Positions 47,445-57,363 of a stretch of 64,000 nucleotides of DNA are shown here, piece by piece (the first letter of the stretch is position 1; each line of letters begins with the position of its first letter). Below the pieces are notes generated by a model, which was not told the DNA's origin, did no database searches, and saw only the letters and a program-made list of their open reading frames with translations. Origin of the DNA: JBFMHP01 sp040752855 (lineage in GTDB: Bacteria > Pseudomonadota > Gammaproteobacteria > RBG-16-57-12); contig JBFMHP010000038.1 in assembly GCA_040752855.1 (NCBI GenBank), forward strand, positions 5,271 through 69,270. The letters are read 5' to 3'. Position numbers and translations under genes: made by a program.

Positions 47445-48182
47445 ATGACTGCGCCAATCTCAGATGTCAAAGCGGTGATCCTCGCAGGCGGCAAGGGAAC
47501 GCGCTTGCGGCCGCTGACTACGGTGTTTCCAAAGCCGCTTGTACCGCTGGGCAACAAGCCTATCCTCGAGATCTTACTGCGACAGCTCCAGCGCTATGAA
47601 CTCAAGGACATCACAATCTGCACCGGCTATCTCTCCGAGCTGATCATGGCAGTGTGCGGAGATGGAAGCCGATTTGGCTTGAACATCACCTATACCAAGG
47701 AAGATGCGCCGCTCGGTACCGCCGCGCCCCTGGCGGCGTTGGAGAGTCCAACCGACCCTATCATCGTAATGAACGGGGACCTGCTGACGACGCTGAACTA
47801 TCGCAACATGATCGAGTTTCACAAGGCGCAAAACGCGGATTTGACGATCGGGATTTATCCGCGCGAGGTCAAGATCGACTTCGGCGTGGTGGAGATGAAC
47901 GAGCGGTGCGAATTCACCGGGTTCAAGGAGAAGCCCACATATCATTATGATGTCAGCATGGGCGTCAACGTGATCAGTCGCAAGGCGCTGAGCCTGATCA
48001 AGCCGAATCAATACCTGGACATGCCGGATCTTGTGCTCAAGGTGCATCAGAGCGGCGGCAAAGTAAGTTGTTATCGCGAGCAGTGTTACTGGCTGGATAT
48101 CGGGCGCATGGATGATTATGCGCTGGCTCAGGAACAGTTCAGTGAAAACGAAACGATGTTCCTGGGAGATGCGCCGCAATGA
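47445..48182 (+). CDS. Sugar nucleotidyltransferase
   Basis: The product is 245 aa from ATG 47445. The NTP-transferase signature is VILAGGKGTRLRPLTTVFPK with Lys at the end as the phosphate-binding residue, then PLGNKPILE and a KEDAPLGTAAPLAAL segment; VMNGDLLT carries the metal-binding Asp and GFKEKP follows. There is no C-terminal beta-helix, so it is a bare catalytic domain like mannose-1-phosphate guanylyltransferase or GlmU-type N-terminal domains. It makes an NDP-sugar from a sugar 1-phosphate. It overlaps the next gene by ATGA. Confidence 0.9.
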   Translation: MTAPISDVKAVILAGGKGTRLRPLTTVFPKPLVPLGNKPILEILLRQLQRYELKDITICTGYLSELIMAVCGDGSRFGLNITYTKEDAPLGTAAPLAALESPTDPIIVMNGDLLTTLNYRNMIEFHKAQNADLTIGIYPREVKIDFGVVEMNERCEFTGFKEKPTYHYDVSMGVNVISRKALSLIKPNQYLDMPDLVLKVHQSGGKVSCYREQCYWLDIGRMDDYALAQEQFSENETMFLGDAPQ

Positions 48183-49087
48183 CGACTGTCTGGATTACCG
48201 GCGTAAACGGATTTACCGGCCAGCATCTCGTGCGTTATCTGGCGGCTAGGCCAGAGAAGCTGTCGCTGGTCGGCTTGGGGCGCGCTCAGGAGCCCGCCAT
48301 CAAGCTGGACCACTATTATTCATTGGACATCACTCAAGTGGATGCCGTGCGTGAGGCGGCCCGCAAAACGCCTCCCGCTATCGTTATCCATGCGGCGGCG
48401 GCCATGCCCCCGGCCTCCGATGCCGAAATGTGGCATGTTCATGCGGGTGGGGTGGTGGGCTTAATGCGTGGTTTGGCGGCCGCCGCCATCGGCGACGTGC
48501 GAGTGTTGAACATCGGATCGGCTGCCGAGTATCTCAAGTCAGCCAGCGGGTTTTTGCGCGAATCCGATCCGTGCGGCGGCGAGAACACCTATGGCAGAAG
48601 CAAGTGGGCGCAGACCGTGCTGGCACAAGAGTTGGGCAGGCAATTCAAGATTCCGGTGATGGTCGCGCGCACCTTCAATCTACTCGGGCCGGGCCTGCCG
48701 AACAAGTGGGTGGCCGCCTCCCTGTGTGCGCAATTCGCACAGACTGACCCGTCCGAGGTCAAGGTCGGCAATACTAAGTCCGAACGGGATTTTCTCGATA
48801 TCCGTGATGCGGTGGCCGCCTACTGGGCGATCGCCACATCAGGGCAGCCGGGCGAGAGCTACAACGTCTGCACCGGCGCACCCACCAGTATCGAAGAACT
48901 GCTGCGCGTGTGTTCGCAGATGAGCGGCGGCATTCACACCATCAAGGTGGATGAGGCGCGCTTTCGAAACGTCGATCTCGATCGGGTCTATGGGGATTCG
49001 AGCAAGCTGCGTTCCGAACTTGGATGGGCGCCAAGAATCTCCTTCAGCGACTCGCTGGCGGAGATGTTCGCCGAGGCGCGCAAGTAG
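48179..49087 (+). CDS. NAD-dependent epimerase/dehydratase or reductase (SDR)
   Basis: The product is 302 aa. NAD(P)-binding TGVNGFTGQH at 7-16, the catalytic Tyr-x3-Lys in TYGRSKWAQT, and ARTFNLLGPGLPNKW resemble GDP-4-keto-6-deoxymannose reductases (Rmd) and related GDP-sugar dehydratases. It is translationally coupled to the nucleotidyltransferase gene, so the two may serve one NDP-sugar, perhaps a 6-deoxyhexose. No clear GDP-mannose 4,6-dehydratase partner is in the window, so this is tentative. Confidence 0.87.
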   Translation: MTTVWITGVNGFTGQHLVRYLAARPEKLSLVGLGRAQEPAIKLDHYYSLDITQVDAVREAARKTPPAIVIHAAAAMPPASDAEMWHVHAGGVVGLMRGLAAAAIGDVRVLNIGSAAEYLKSASGFLRESDPCGGENTYGRSKWAQTVLAQELGRQFKIPVMVARTFNLLGPGLPNKWVAASLCAQFAQTDPSEVKVGNTKSERDFLDIRDAVAAYWAIATSGQPGESYNVCTGAPTSIEELLRVCSQMSGGIHTIKVDEARFRNVDLDRVYGDSSKLRSELGWAPRISFSDSLAEMFAEARK

Positions 49088-49115
49088 AGTTCACTCCATG
49101 CTGGCCACGATTTGA

Positions 49116-50255
49116 ATGAAAGTAGTTATTTTTAGCCGAATGCCCGCCGATATGGCCAGTCCGCGTGGTGGGGTGGAAACCGCGACCATCGGCCTGTTGC
49201 GCGGATTGATGATGCGGTCGGATGTCGAGCTTCACGTGGTGACGCTCGAAAAAAAACGCAGTTCCATTGTTGTCGAGGAGATGGGTGGCGTCACGGTCCA
49301 CCGCCTGCCGGGCAATCCTTGGCCGATGTTCTTGGATATTTTCTTTGGCCCTGGTAAAAAGCTGTTGCAAAAATACATTCGTTCGCTCAAGCCCGATATA
49401 GTGCACTTTCAGGAAACCTATGGGCTTGGCATGTTCGACATCGGGATACCCCATACATTTACCGTGCATGGCTTTGACAGCCTCAATCTGGGTGCGGAGA
49501 AAAAATCGCTGTGGAAGTTGCGCACGCTGCTTTGGCGCCGGGCGGAAGCCTATGGTTTGTCAAAGCAGCGGCATATCGTATCGATCACGCCGTATGTCAG
49601 GCGTGAGATCGAGCCGTTGACCAGCGCCAAGATCCATGACATCGATAATGCGATTTCCCGGGAATTCTTCGAGATACCGCGCAACGAGCGGCCCGGCAGG
49701 ATCTTTTTCGCCGGCTGGCTGAATCCGCGCAAGAATGCTTTGGGATTGATCCGTGCGTTTATGAAAGTCGTGGCTGCGGGAGTTGATGCGCAATTGCACA
49801 TCGCAGGCGAGCCGGGCGGTGAGACTGAATATTACCAAGCGATACAAAAAGCGATAGAAGAAAATCATCTCGAGCCGCGGGTGCGCTTGCTTGGACGTCT
49901 GAATCAGCAGGAGATCCGCAAAGAGCTAAGTGAAGCCAGCGTTTTTGTTCTCCCATCCTACCAGGAGAATGCTCCGATGGCGATCGCAGAAGCCATGGCG
50001 GCGCGCGTACCCGTGGTTTCTTCGAATGTGTGCGGAATGCCCTACATGATTCAGGAGGGAAAAACTGGATTTCTGGTTTCCCCCGATGATCATGAATCGT
50101 TGGCGCACCGGCTGATTCAGCTACTAACCAACGCTGAGTTGCGCAGCAATATTTCTGCGTCCGCTCGGAGAGAGGCGGAAGAGCGTTATCATCCGTTGGC
50201 CGTGGCAACGAAAACAATGGCGATGTATCGCGACATAATTTTGCACAGCAAATGA
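49116..50255 (+). CDS. Glycosyltransferase family 4 protein
   Basis: The product is 379 aa. GT-B fold; the N-terminal part has MASPRGGVETATIGLLRGLM, typical of the acceptor-side loop, and HGFDSLNLGAEKK. The C-terminal donor site includes FFAGWLNPRKNALGLIRAF, HIAGEPGGETEYYQAI, VRLLGRLNQQEIRKEL and the E-x7-E-type motif in PSYQENAPMAIAEAMAARVP. It adds one sugar of the repeat unit; donor unknown. Its ribosome site is weak and it lies 28 bases after the SDR gene. Confidence 0.92.
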   Translation: MKVVIFSRMPADMASPRGGVETATIGLLRGLMMRSDVELHVVTLEKKRSSIVVEEMGGVTVHRLPGNPWPMFLDIFFGPGKKLLQKYIRSLKPDIVHFQETYGLGMFDIGIPHTFTVHGFDSLNLGAEKKSLWKLRTLLWRRAEAYGLSKQRHIVSITPYVRREIEPLTSAKIHDIDNAISREFFEIPRNERPGRIFFAGWLNPRKNALGLIRAFMKVVAAGVDAQLHIAGEPGGETEYYQAIQKAIEENHLEPRVRLLGRLNQQEIRKELSEASVFVLPSYQENAPMAIAEAMAARVPVVSSNVCGMPYMIQEGKTGFLVSPDDHESLAHRLIQLLTNAELRSNISASARREAEERYHPLAVATKTMAMYRDIILHSK

Positions 50256-50309
50256 TTGCCAACGGATTCTCCCGCGACAACGAGTACTCCATGGTATAGA
50301 GGTAAATGG

Positions 50310-51446
50310 ATGAGTTTGAAGATCTGCTTTGTCGGCCTCAAGTGCTTTGATCTAATATCGGGTGCGGAGTTGCCTAAGTATCTCGGCGGCATCGAAAAAC
50401 AGTTGGTGGCGCTGGCTTACGGTTTTGTTGATGCGGGACATCAGGTTTCATTTATAACCTATGATCATGGTCAGGAAGATGGCCAGAATTACGCCGGGAT
50501 TAAAGTATTCAAGGCCTACGATGTGGATGGCGGCATTCCTGTCATGCGGTTTATTCATCCGCGCATGACCAATCTATGGGCGGCGATGAGGCGGGCTGAC
50601 GCAGATATCTATGTGCAAATGGGCGGAGCGATCGAGACCGGCGCAGTAGGTATCGGAAGCAAGCTGCTTTTGAAAAAAAAACGTAGATTCATGTTTTGTC
50701 TTGCCAGCGATGCTGACAGTCGACGAGATTTGCCATTTCTCAGCAAATTTCGCGAGCGTGTATTGTATCGGGCGGGGCTGCGGTGTGCGGATATAGTAAT
50801 TGCGCAAACTCATAAACAGCGGGATATGCTTAGTGAGGCATTTGCGCGTGATTCCACTGTTATTACTATGCCGTACAATCGTCCTCCAAATTCAGGGGGG
50901 GTACGCAGTTTTCCTGATCCGGCGCGACCGCGCGTACTTTGGGTTGGTCGCATCATCGAAGTCAAACGCCTGGAAATCTTGCTGGATGTTGCTGAGCTAT
51001 CGCCTGAGATTCAATATGACGTCGTAGGCGTGCCGAACGCGCAGAGCAAATATGCTGATGATCTTTTGGCGCGCGGCCGAGCAATGTCCAACGTGACGAT
51101 GCACGGCAAGGTATCAGAGAAGGCCTTGCCTGAGTTTTTCGTAAACGCATCAGTATTATGTTGTACCTCAGAGTTGGAAGGTTTTCCAACAACTTTTCTT
51201 GAGGCGTGGGCATTTGGGCTGCCAATTGTCACCACGTTTGATCCGGATGGCGTCATCAAGTCAAATTGCCTTGGGGCAGTGGTGGGATCTCCTGAGCAAT
51301 TGTTGACAGAGATTCGAAAAGTGGTGCTTTCATCGCAAGAATGGATTCGCATCTCCGAGGCCGCACGACTTTATTTTGAGAAGAAATACACTGTACAAGC
51401 CGTTGTGCCACAATTTGAGCGGAAACTTGTAGAGATGCACGTATAA
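50310..51446 (+). CDS. Glycosyltransferase family 4 protein
   Basis: The product is 378 aa from ATG 50310, with GAGGTAAATGG just before; an upstream in-frame ATG at 50256 is unlikely. The N-terminus reads LPKYLGGIEKQLVALAYGFV; the donor half has VLWVGRIIEVKRLEILLDVA, MHGKVSEKALPEFFVNASV and SELEGFPTTFLEAWAFGLPI. It is the last gene of the rightward array. Codon use is less GC-rich than in the upstream export genes. It ends 35 bases before the convergent GT-C gene. Confidence 0.9.
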   Translation: MSLKICFVGLKCFDLISGAELPKYLGGIEKQLVALAYGFVDAGHQVSFITYDHGQEDGQNYAGIKVFKAYDVDGGIPVMRFIHPRMTNLWAAMRRADADIYVQMGGAIETGAVGIGSKLLLKKKRRFMFCLASDADSRRDLPFLSKFRERVLYRAGLRCADIVIAQTHKQRDMLSEAFARDSTVITMPYNRPPNSGGVRSFPDPARPRVLWVGRIIEVKRLEILLDVAELSPEIQYDVVGVPNAQSKYADDLLARGRAMSNVTMHGKVSEKALPEFFVNASVLCCTSELEGFPTTFLEAWAFGLPIVTTFDPDGVIKSNCLGAVVGSPEQLLTEIRKVVLSSQEWIRISEAARLYFEKKYTVQAVVPQFERKLVEMHV

Positions 51447-51481
51447 GGCGGTCGATTGCGCCCGACTTTCGGGCGCTGCGA

Positions 51482-53131
51482 TCATCTTGGTATGAGGTCG
51501 ATATCTGCGTAGTCCCATATTGTAAAGCAGATTTCACGATCTTCAGTGAGCGGGCGATACAAGAATGGAGTCCCTTGGAATACTTCATCCTCCTTCTGTG
51601 CCGTGATTGTGTAACCAATCGGTTGGCGTAAATTCTTTGCCGGATACGCATAGATCGCGATGCGGCGTTGGTCATAATCGCACTTGGTGTATGCATCTGC
51701 GACATAGCGAAGATTTTTGCGCGCGAAAAAGCCATCCAGTGTATGGCTCTTGATGGCTTCCTGAAACTCATAGCTATTGATCAATCCATCCAAGTTGATC
51801 GTCGACCTCTCGCTGAAATAGGCAAACACTCCTGCATCCGAGAGCGCAAATGTATCAGTGGGGGCGGTGTGTTGTTTCGCCCAGAGTGCGGCTTGATAGC
51901 GGTACTCCAAATGCGAGCTTTTGTCTGCGTAGACGAGCAAGCTATAACCAAGGATTGCAAGCGACATCATGCTCAGGTTCGCCAGCCTAATGGCGGGTGA
52001 ATTATTGAGCAATGTAGTGATCTTGGCTGCGCCGGCGACGAGAAAAAGAACGAGCGCCGGGATGTAAAACGCGAAATGCCATTGATAGACACCCCATTGC
52101 ATGAAAAGCAAGGTCCATGTGACATGGATTAGACACCCGAGCCAGAAGACGATGATCAACGGATTTTTTACTGGAACTGTTGGTTCTGAAAGAAGAATCC
52201 TTCGGAGGTAGCCATTGGGGTGGAGCAAGGAGGCAGCGGCCCAGATGATGCTCGCGGCGAAGGTGAGTAAGTAAGGCAGCGCGCCTGCGTTGAATGAAAG
52301 GCTGATGTGCGGGATCGGGAACGAGCTTTTTAGCATCCCGGAGATCGGTGATAGATGGCCAAAATAGGTGTGGTTCCAGATGAAATAGGGGGCGGTCACT
52401 ATAAAGAACGCAATGATTGTCGCAAGATATTCACGGCATAAAACGAAAACCTTTTTGACCTGATTCGTTCTGCGGTGTGAAAAGATCAGCATGTAGATGC
52501 TCAGCGCAATGACCACGAATGCGCTGTCTAGCCGCGCGAGCACTAAGAGTCCCAGCATCACGCCCAGCAACAATTTGGTCGATGTTGGGGCGGTTTCGCT
52601 CAGAAAATCATGTTGGCGATCGAGCACTAAAATGGCGAAGCTGATGCACAGCACCAGGCTGCTCTCCAGTCCATTGAATGCCAATACCCAGGGGGACGCG
52701 AAAATTCCCAAGGCAAGCAGCGCAATCAGTCCAAGGTGGGTGGTGGTCTGTCGGCTAACGAATATCCAGCACATCCAGAATGTGGCGATAGTAAGCAGGG
52801 TTTGCAGGAGGAGGATCAATTTCAATGCAAGTTCGGGTGAGGATGCAGTGAAGTAATAAATCGGTAAAATGGTCAGCATCCAAAGTGGATGATAGCCATT
52901 GCTAAGGTTGTAGCCGTCGAAGGACGAGCCGTTGCCAGCCACGATGTTTCGGGCCACGTTGAAGTAGTAATAAGCGTCATCCGAGAAAAAATAGATCGTG
53001 TTCTCAATCGGTGTGGCGAATATGTAGATCAGAAACCCTAGGCCGGATGCGAGCAAACAGGCCGCGACGATGGTGTCCAACCCAGACTGTGGTGTCGGCG
53101 GGGCTGTGATGGCAGGTTCTTTGAAAAACAT
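51482..53131 (-). CDS. Membrane glycosyltransferase, GT-C type (putative)
   Basis: The product is 549 aa with about eleven hydrophobic segments in the first 420 residues and a soluble C-terminal part. The first periplasmic loop has an acidic pair (FSDDAYYYFNVARNIVAG), as in lipid-phosphate-sugar dependent GT-C enzymes such as ArnT/PMT-like and GT39-like proteins, and GLESSLVL lies in a later segment. No family can be named firmly. A role in decorating the polymer or a protein on the periplasmic side is likely from context. It is convergent with the rightward array and about 300 bases from the next leftward gene. Confidence 0.75.
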   Translation of the reverse strand: MFFKEPAITAPPTPQSGLDTIVAACLLASGLGFLIYIFATPIENTIYFFSDDAYYYFNVARNIVAGNGSSFDGYNLSNGYHPLWMLTILPIYYFTASSPELALKLILLLQTLLTIATFWMCWIFVSRQTTTHLGLIALLALGIFASPWVLAFNGLESSLVLCISFAILVLDRQHDFLSETAPTSTKLLLGVMLGLLVLARLDSAFVVIALSIYMLIFSHRRTNQVKKVFVLCREYLATIIAFFIVTAPYFIWNHTYFGHLSPISGMLKSSFPIPHISLSFNAGALPYLLTFAASIIWAAASLLHPNGYLRRILLSEPTVPVKNPLIIVFWLGCLIHVTWTLLFMQWGVYQWHFAFYIPALVLFLVAGAAKITTLLNNSPAIRLANLSMMSLAILGYSLLVYADKSSHLEYRYQAALWAKQHTAPTDTFALSDAGVFAYFSERSTINLDGLINSYEFQEAIKSHTLDGFFARKNLRYVADAYTKCDYDQRRIAIYAYPAKNLRQPIGYTITAQKEDEVFQGTPFLYRPLTEDREICFTIWDYADIDLIPR

Positions 53132-53430
53132 CGGTTACTGTCCTGTAAGTTTGTTGGCTGTGTGTGAGCCGCCTGTCTATTACTAATCCGGCGATCAAAT
53201 GTATCTGTCACGCATTCTATGTATGTCCGTTCTCCCTCAGGGGGAGGCGATAAAAACAGATATCTCGTGCCGCCGGGTCAATAGTTAGCCAGATCGCGGG
53301 CTCAGATGCATGATCAAACCCGGATCGGTCCACTTCGATGCGGCTGCCGGCTGAGTAAGTGCGTCGTGCCATTTTAATGTAAGACGTGCCGTGTATGAAG
53401 CTCGGGGTTTATTGGCAGGGGTTGTGGGCC

Positions 53431-54915
53431 TCACTTGTTCTTGATCCGCCCGGATGAGACATCGGGTCCAGAGGTGCGATTCCAAAGCTGATCATCGAAT
53501 GACGCTTGGGGGGTGTTCGTGTGGCTGTCCAGCCGCCCCCGCTGAATGTAAACGCGCATAATCAAACCGATCGCGCACCACATGGCTACGGTGCCCGCGC
53601 GCGGGTAGAAGGATTGCGCGCCTATACTGGCGATCAATTGTGCGAGGATGATAGCAAGGCCAGCGCCGCCGATGGCGATGAATATCTTGCTCCTCGAGTC
53701 AAGAAACAAGGAAAAGCTGTATTTGATAAACAGAAAATACAAGATGAATACTGGGATTGCTCCGATCAGCCCGGTATCCAGTATCCACTCAAGATAGGCG
53801 TTGTGCGGATGAGGGAAGGCTTCATTGTAGTTAAGCGTCATAAGGCTGCTTAGGCCGGTGTTTTGCATCGCCAGCGTGCCATAGCCGAACAGCGGGGCCT
53901 CGGCAATTTTGTCGAGAACAAACGGCCAGGCAAAATTGCGTCCGGAGGTCATGGCATACAGTCCTTCTTGCCCCTCTTTGAGCGTGTCTGCCACTGCTGC
54001 GGAAGGCGCTTCCTCAGCTGCAATCTCGCCACCTAATCCTTGTATCATGCGATCTACAACAGAGGGCATGTAGGTTACTATAAATATCACTATCAGGGGA
54101 ATGAGCAACAAGAGTTTGCGCCAGCGAAAGATCGCGAAGATCAAGCCAATTATCGCAGTCGACACATATCCTATTCTTCCGCCGGTCAGCAGCTGGCCAA
54201 GAAGCGATGTTGCGCTGATGCCAAGCATCATTAGGTGGTGCCATTTCGTTTTAGCCAATATTCTGGCGGCAAAGATAGCGCATGCGCCGCCTGCCAGGAT
54301 CATCGATAGATCTATGCGGAAATAGCCAATCTCGCGATCAAGTACACGCGCGGCGCGATCACTCAATTCGACCCCGCTTGTAAGCAATCCCAGAGGCATC
54401 CACTTGATGACTTGCAATGCAAGGAAAAAATACATCCCTGCCAAGGCTGCGAGTGCCCAATATAGTCTAGCGCGGGTATTGCAGCCGACGAACAACAGCA
54501 GACCCGGGATGGTGTATTTGATGCAGTTGATGAAGTAGTCGATAACCAAGCCCATTCGAGTGGGGGGCTCTTGTCCTGTGATCATGCGGAAGTCTGCGAT
54601 TCCGCTGATGTCGCTGATCATACGCGTGACCGCAATGGTGATCATGAGGCCATAAAACACCAAGAGGGTGGTGATATGCCCCGGCATGTCCCATCTGGTC
54701 CCTTCCTTATGTCGGTTTGCCAGCCAGGCCATGATGACGACCGCTAAAAGGAAGTTCCACGGGTTAAGCCCCGGAATTTCGAGAATCGACTTGGGGATGT
54801 CTGGCCGTTCCAGAAAGGCCATGAGAAATATCAGAGCGCAAAGTGATTTATACCAGTCTTTCCAGGCATAGAGGGTGAAAAAGGAAATAAAGAGGTAAAA
54901 AAGAGCTATTCTCAT
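53431..54915 (-). CDS. O-antigen ligase/polymerase family protein (exosortase A-associated type)
   Basis: The product is 494 aa with about eleven transmembrane helices, starting MRIALFYLFISFFTLYAW. The large periplasmic loop lies between about 290 and 355, after which PHPHNAYLEWILDTGLIGAI gives the Wzy_C/WaaL signature with the conserved His of the H-N-x-x-L type motif. It resembles the putative O-glycosylation ligase of exosortase A loci, which could polymerise the repeat unit or attach glycan to protein. The soluble tail is short and hydrophilic. It is divergent in direction from the main array. Confidence 0.87.
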   Translation of the reverse strand: MRIALFYLFISFFTLYAWKDWYKSLCALIFLMAFLERPDIPKSILEIPGLNPWNFLLAVVIMAWLANRHKEGTRWDMPGHITTLLVFYGLMITIAVTRMISDISGIADFRMITGQEPPTRMGLVIDYFINCIKYTIPGLLLFVGCNTRARLYWALAALAGMYFFLALQVIKWMPLGLLTSGVELSDRAARVLDREIGYFRIDLSMILAGGACAIFAARILAKTKWHHLMMLGISATSLLGQLLTGGRIGYVSTAIIGLIFAIFRWRKLLLLIPLIVIFIVTYMPSVVDRMIQGLGGEIAAEEAPSAAVADTLKEGQEGLYAMTSGRNFAWPFVLDKIAEAPLFGYGTLAMQNTGLSSLMTLNYNEAFPHPHNAYLEWILDTGLIGAIPVFILYFLFIKYSFSLFLDSRSKIFIAIGGAGLAIILAQLIASIGAQSFYPRAGTVAMWCAIGLIMRVYIQRGRLDSHTNTPQASFDDQLWNRTSGPDVSSGRIKNK

Positions 54916-55107
54916 TGAACGTGCTATTCAGAGAAAGGCATGTTGTTATTCCTGGACGATTTTGCTAGGCGTGCAAATGATATCACTAATTGATTAGGGC
55001 ACCCATCTCTATAAGACACTTGAGAAAACCGATGAGCTTTACAGAGAGATGCTATTGGGAGGGGGGAGGGATGGGCGTCCGTGCCCAAGTTGATTCGATT
55101 GCTTGTA

Positions 55108-56793
55108 TTACTTGACCGCGAAGTTGCTCGGTGCTGCGGGCGCAACACCTACCTCGAAGGCGCCGAAGTCGGGTTTCAGGCCCAGCACGCGGGATCGACC
55201 CTCGAAGTCCTTTTTAATGTCGATTCCATAGAGCGCAAAGAAAGTGTCATAGGCAGAGTGCAACTTGCCCTTGTTGATGGCGGCGGAATTTTTTTGCAGA
55301 TCGTATTTTCCAGTTGCAGGATCGACAAACGCGGGGTTACCAACTGCACAGATGCCGCATTGGGTATTTCCGGTGCCGCTTACGAAAGCCGATAGGCTTG
55401 TATAGTCGGCCCAGTTCCAGTTGACGCGGGCAGATGCAAGTTCAGGGTCGTAGAAAAGCCCGCCGTCGATTGACGCGACTCCGCTGCGGGCAGAGTGAGA
55501 GATGCTGACATGATAATCGGCGTCATGAATGTTAGAAATGATATTGCCTGACAATGCTACTGGGCCATCGTAAATGGTGTTGATGCCGCCGTGTACGTTA
55601 TAGATAGTGTTGTCAACGATGTAACGCTGCATATTTCCATGCCACAAGGTGATGCCAACTCCTTGACGCCAGCCATCACTTGGTTTGTAACTGGTGACAT
55701 CCTCTGGATGGATATTATAGATGAGATTTCCCAGGATATAGGCCTTGTGACCACTGGCGGAGGTGCCTGTGTCAGATTGCCGGATGCCGTAGTTGCAATC
55801 ATAGATCTCATTGAAAATGATCCATAGATTGTCGGGACCGTATTGAAAGCCTATGCCATCACCGGGTTGAGGACCGTGTGCTCTGTTATCGTAAACCACA
55901 TTCTGCGAGATGATTACGTCCCGAGCTTGCTTGGACCAGAAGCCAGCTTGCCGACCAGAGTGTGAGACATTCCGGCCAATATAGACGTGATGGAGGTATT
56001 TCCAGCTGTCTGTCCAATTGCCCGCATTGACTTGTACGCAGTTGCCGCTGATATGGAAACAGGTATTTTCGAGTACCCATATGTTGGAGAGGTCAGCAGT
56101 GCTGTCGCGGTTCCAGAGATTCGGGTTGACGGCATGGAAGTCAAGATCGTCTAGACGTAACCAGTCGCCGAGGTCGCTGAACTCATTCTTATAGATCACG
56201 AGGTCTGACACTTTTTGACCTGGACCTGGAATGGCCCCGATTCCGGCAGTGGCACCAGTAGGATGTGCCCTGTTGCGGATTTTCGAGTGCCGGATGGCCA
56301 CGTATTGCGAGGTGCCCGTTACATTGATCGCACCCCCAACGCCCCCATTAAAATCGAGGTTTTCAACAATCAAATATTTAGAGTTGATACTTATCGAGGC
56401 GGAGATCGTCGGCATTGTTGTGCTGTTGGCGCCTCTGACCCAGCACGGTGCTGCCTGGGTACAGTTGAAATTCAAGCTCATGTTTGAGGAGTAGGTGCCC
56501 CCATGCAGTTCAACGTAGGTGCCTGCGCCGAAAGTGGTGTTCGGTATCGTAAGGCGAGGCTTATTGGGGTAGCCATATGGGTTCCCGGTATCGGTGGCGG
56601 AGGGGTGGGACTTGTCGACATAGTAAAAACCGGCGGCTTCGCTGGTGGGCCAGGCTGCGGGTTGTGCCGGGGCAGTTTCATCGATGCCGAATGAGGGTTC
56701 CGGAATGCCAATTGGCGGGGTGTATGCATAGACAGCGCTCGATCCGAGCATGGCCAGGGTTAAAAGCCACGTTGCACTGTTGGATTTCATCAT
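55108..56793 (-). CDS. Secreted right-handed parallel beta-helix protein
   Basis: The product is 561 aa (ATG 56793, or the adjacent ATG 56790). A signal peptide with likely cleavage after AVYA (about residue 24) precedes a mature protein with repeated short strands of the PbH1 type (for example YLIVENLDFNGG, YVAIRHSKIRNR, DLVIYKNEFSD, VWLENT-like and IISQNVVYDNRA stretches) from about 90 to 450. Such folds occur in polysaccharide lyases and C5-epimerases. No catalytic set can be fixed. It ends with APSNFAVK and has no PEP-CTERM tail. It may modify or cleave the exported polymer outside the cell. Confidence 0.83.
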   Translation of the reverse strand: MMKSNSATWLLTLAMLGSSAVYAYTPPIGIPEPSFGIDETAPAQPAAWPTSEAAGFYYVDKSHPSATDTGNPYGYPNKPRLTIPNTTFGAGTYVELHGGTYSSNMSLNFNCTQAAPCWVRGANSTTMPTISASISINSKYLIVENLDFNGGVGGAINVTGTSQYVAIRHSKIRNRAHPTGATAGIGAIPGPGQKVSDLVIYKNEFSDLGDWLRLDDLDFHAVNPNLWNRDSTADLSNIWVLENTCFHISGNCVQVNAGNWTDSWKYLHHVYIGRNVSHSGRQAGFWSKQARDVIISQNVVYDNRAHGPQPGDGIGFQYGPDNLWIIFNEIYDCNYGIRQSDTGTSASGHKAYILGNLIYNIHPEDVTSYKPSDGWRQGVGITLWHGNMQRYIVDNTIYNVHGGINTIYDGPVALSGNIISNIHDADYHVSISHSARSGVASIDGGLFYDPELASARVNWNWADYTSLSAFVSGTGNTQCGICAVGNPAFVDPATGKYDLQKNSAAINKGKLHSAYDTFFALYGIDIKKDFEGRSRVLGLKPDFGAFEVGVAPAAPSNFAVK

Positions 56794-56874
56794 CGTTAGA
56801 ATCTCCTGTGGGGGCTGGCGATGCGGCGTTTACTTCAAAAGTATAGTCCTAGCATCGCTTTGGCAATCTAGTTA

Positions 56875-57363
56875 TCAAGAACGGTTGACGTTGATTTCAA
56901 TGACCGCGGAAAGCGCGCTCTCAACCATGTCGGTGTCATATGCGGTCACGGCCATGTAGTAGGTGCCGTTGCTGAGTCCAGTAACGGTGTACTCCATGGC
57001 GGTTGGGTCGGCAAGATCGACGACTGGAGTCATGGAGTCGGCGCTGTTGCCAAGGTATACCTTGTAGCCGCCCAGTTGATAGAGGTTGAGAGGGGCTCCG
57101 GTTTCATCGGTCAATGGGGCTGACCAGCTCAAGGTCGCTGACGATTTGCTGATGTTGATTCCGGTCCCGCCGCCAGCGCCGGACCCCGAGCCAGCGCCTG
57201 TTCCCCCGGTGTTGCCCGTGCCGCCTGTACCGCCCGTGCTGCCCGTGTTGTTTGGGGGAGCTTCAATGCTTCCGGAGGGGCCGCCTTGGCACGCGGCAAG
57301 GGCGAGGGTCAAGCTCCCCAGTGCGGCCAGTTTCAAGATATTGGTGGCGATTTTCGATCTCAT
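56875..57363 (-). CDS. Small lipoprotein with fibronectin III-like module
   Basis: The product is 162 aa. The lipoprotein signal ends TLALAAC with Cys25 lipidated. Residues about 35-70 are a Gly/Thr/Ser-rich linker (GTGNTGGTGAGSGSGAGGG), followed by one FN3-like domain (ATLSWSAPLTDETGAPLNLY to the end) with GGYKVYLGNSADSMTPV, GTYYMAVTAYDTDMVESALS. This module is clearly related to the last domain of the two large lipoproteins encoded next to it. No transmembrane helix besides the signal. Likely a periplasm- or surface-facing carbohydrate or protein contact domain; no activity can be named. Confidence 0.82.
   Translation of the reverse strand: MRSKIATNILKLAALGSLTLALAACQGGPSGSIEAPPNNTGSTGGTGGTGNTGGTGAGSGSGAGGGTGINISKSSATLSWSAPLTDETGAPLNLYQLGGYKVYLGNSADSMTPVVDLADPTAMEYTVTGLSNGTYYMAVTAYDTDMVESALSAVIEINVNRS

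Noticed and set aside
53132..53430. Remnant gene between the GT-C and ligase genes
   Set aside because: Short frames here have no start signal or recognisable sequence. A partial TTCTCCCTCAGGGGGA hairpin near 53230 is the only structure seen.
56690..56720. PEP motif (IPEPS) in the beta-helix protein as a sorting signal
   Set aside because: It is at the N-terminus just after the signal peptide, with no following hydrophobic helix and basic tail; PEP-CTERM signals are C-terminal.
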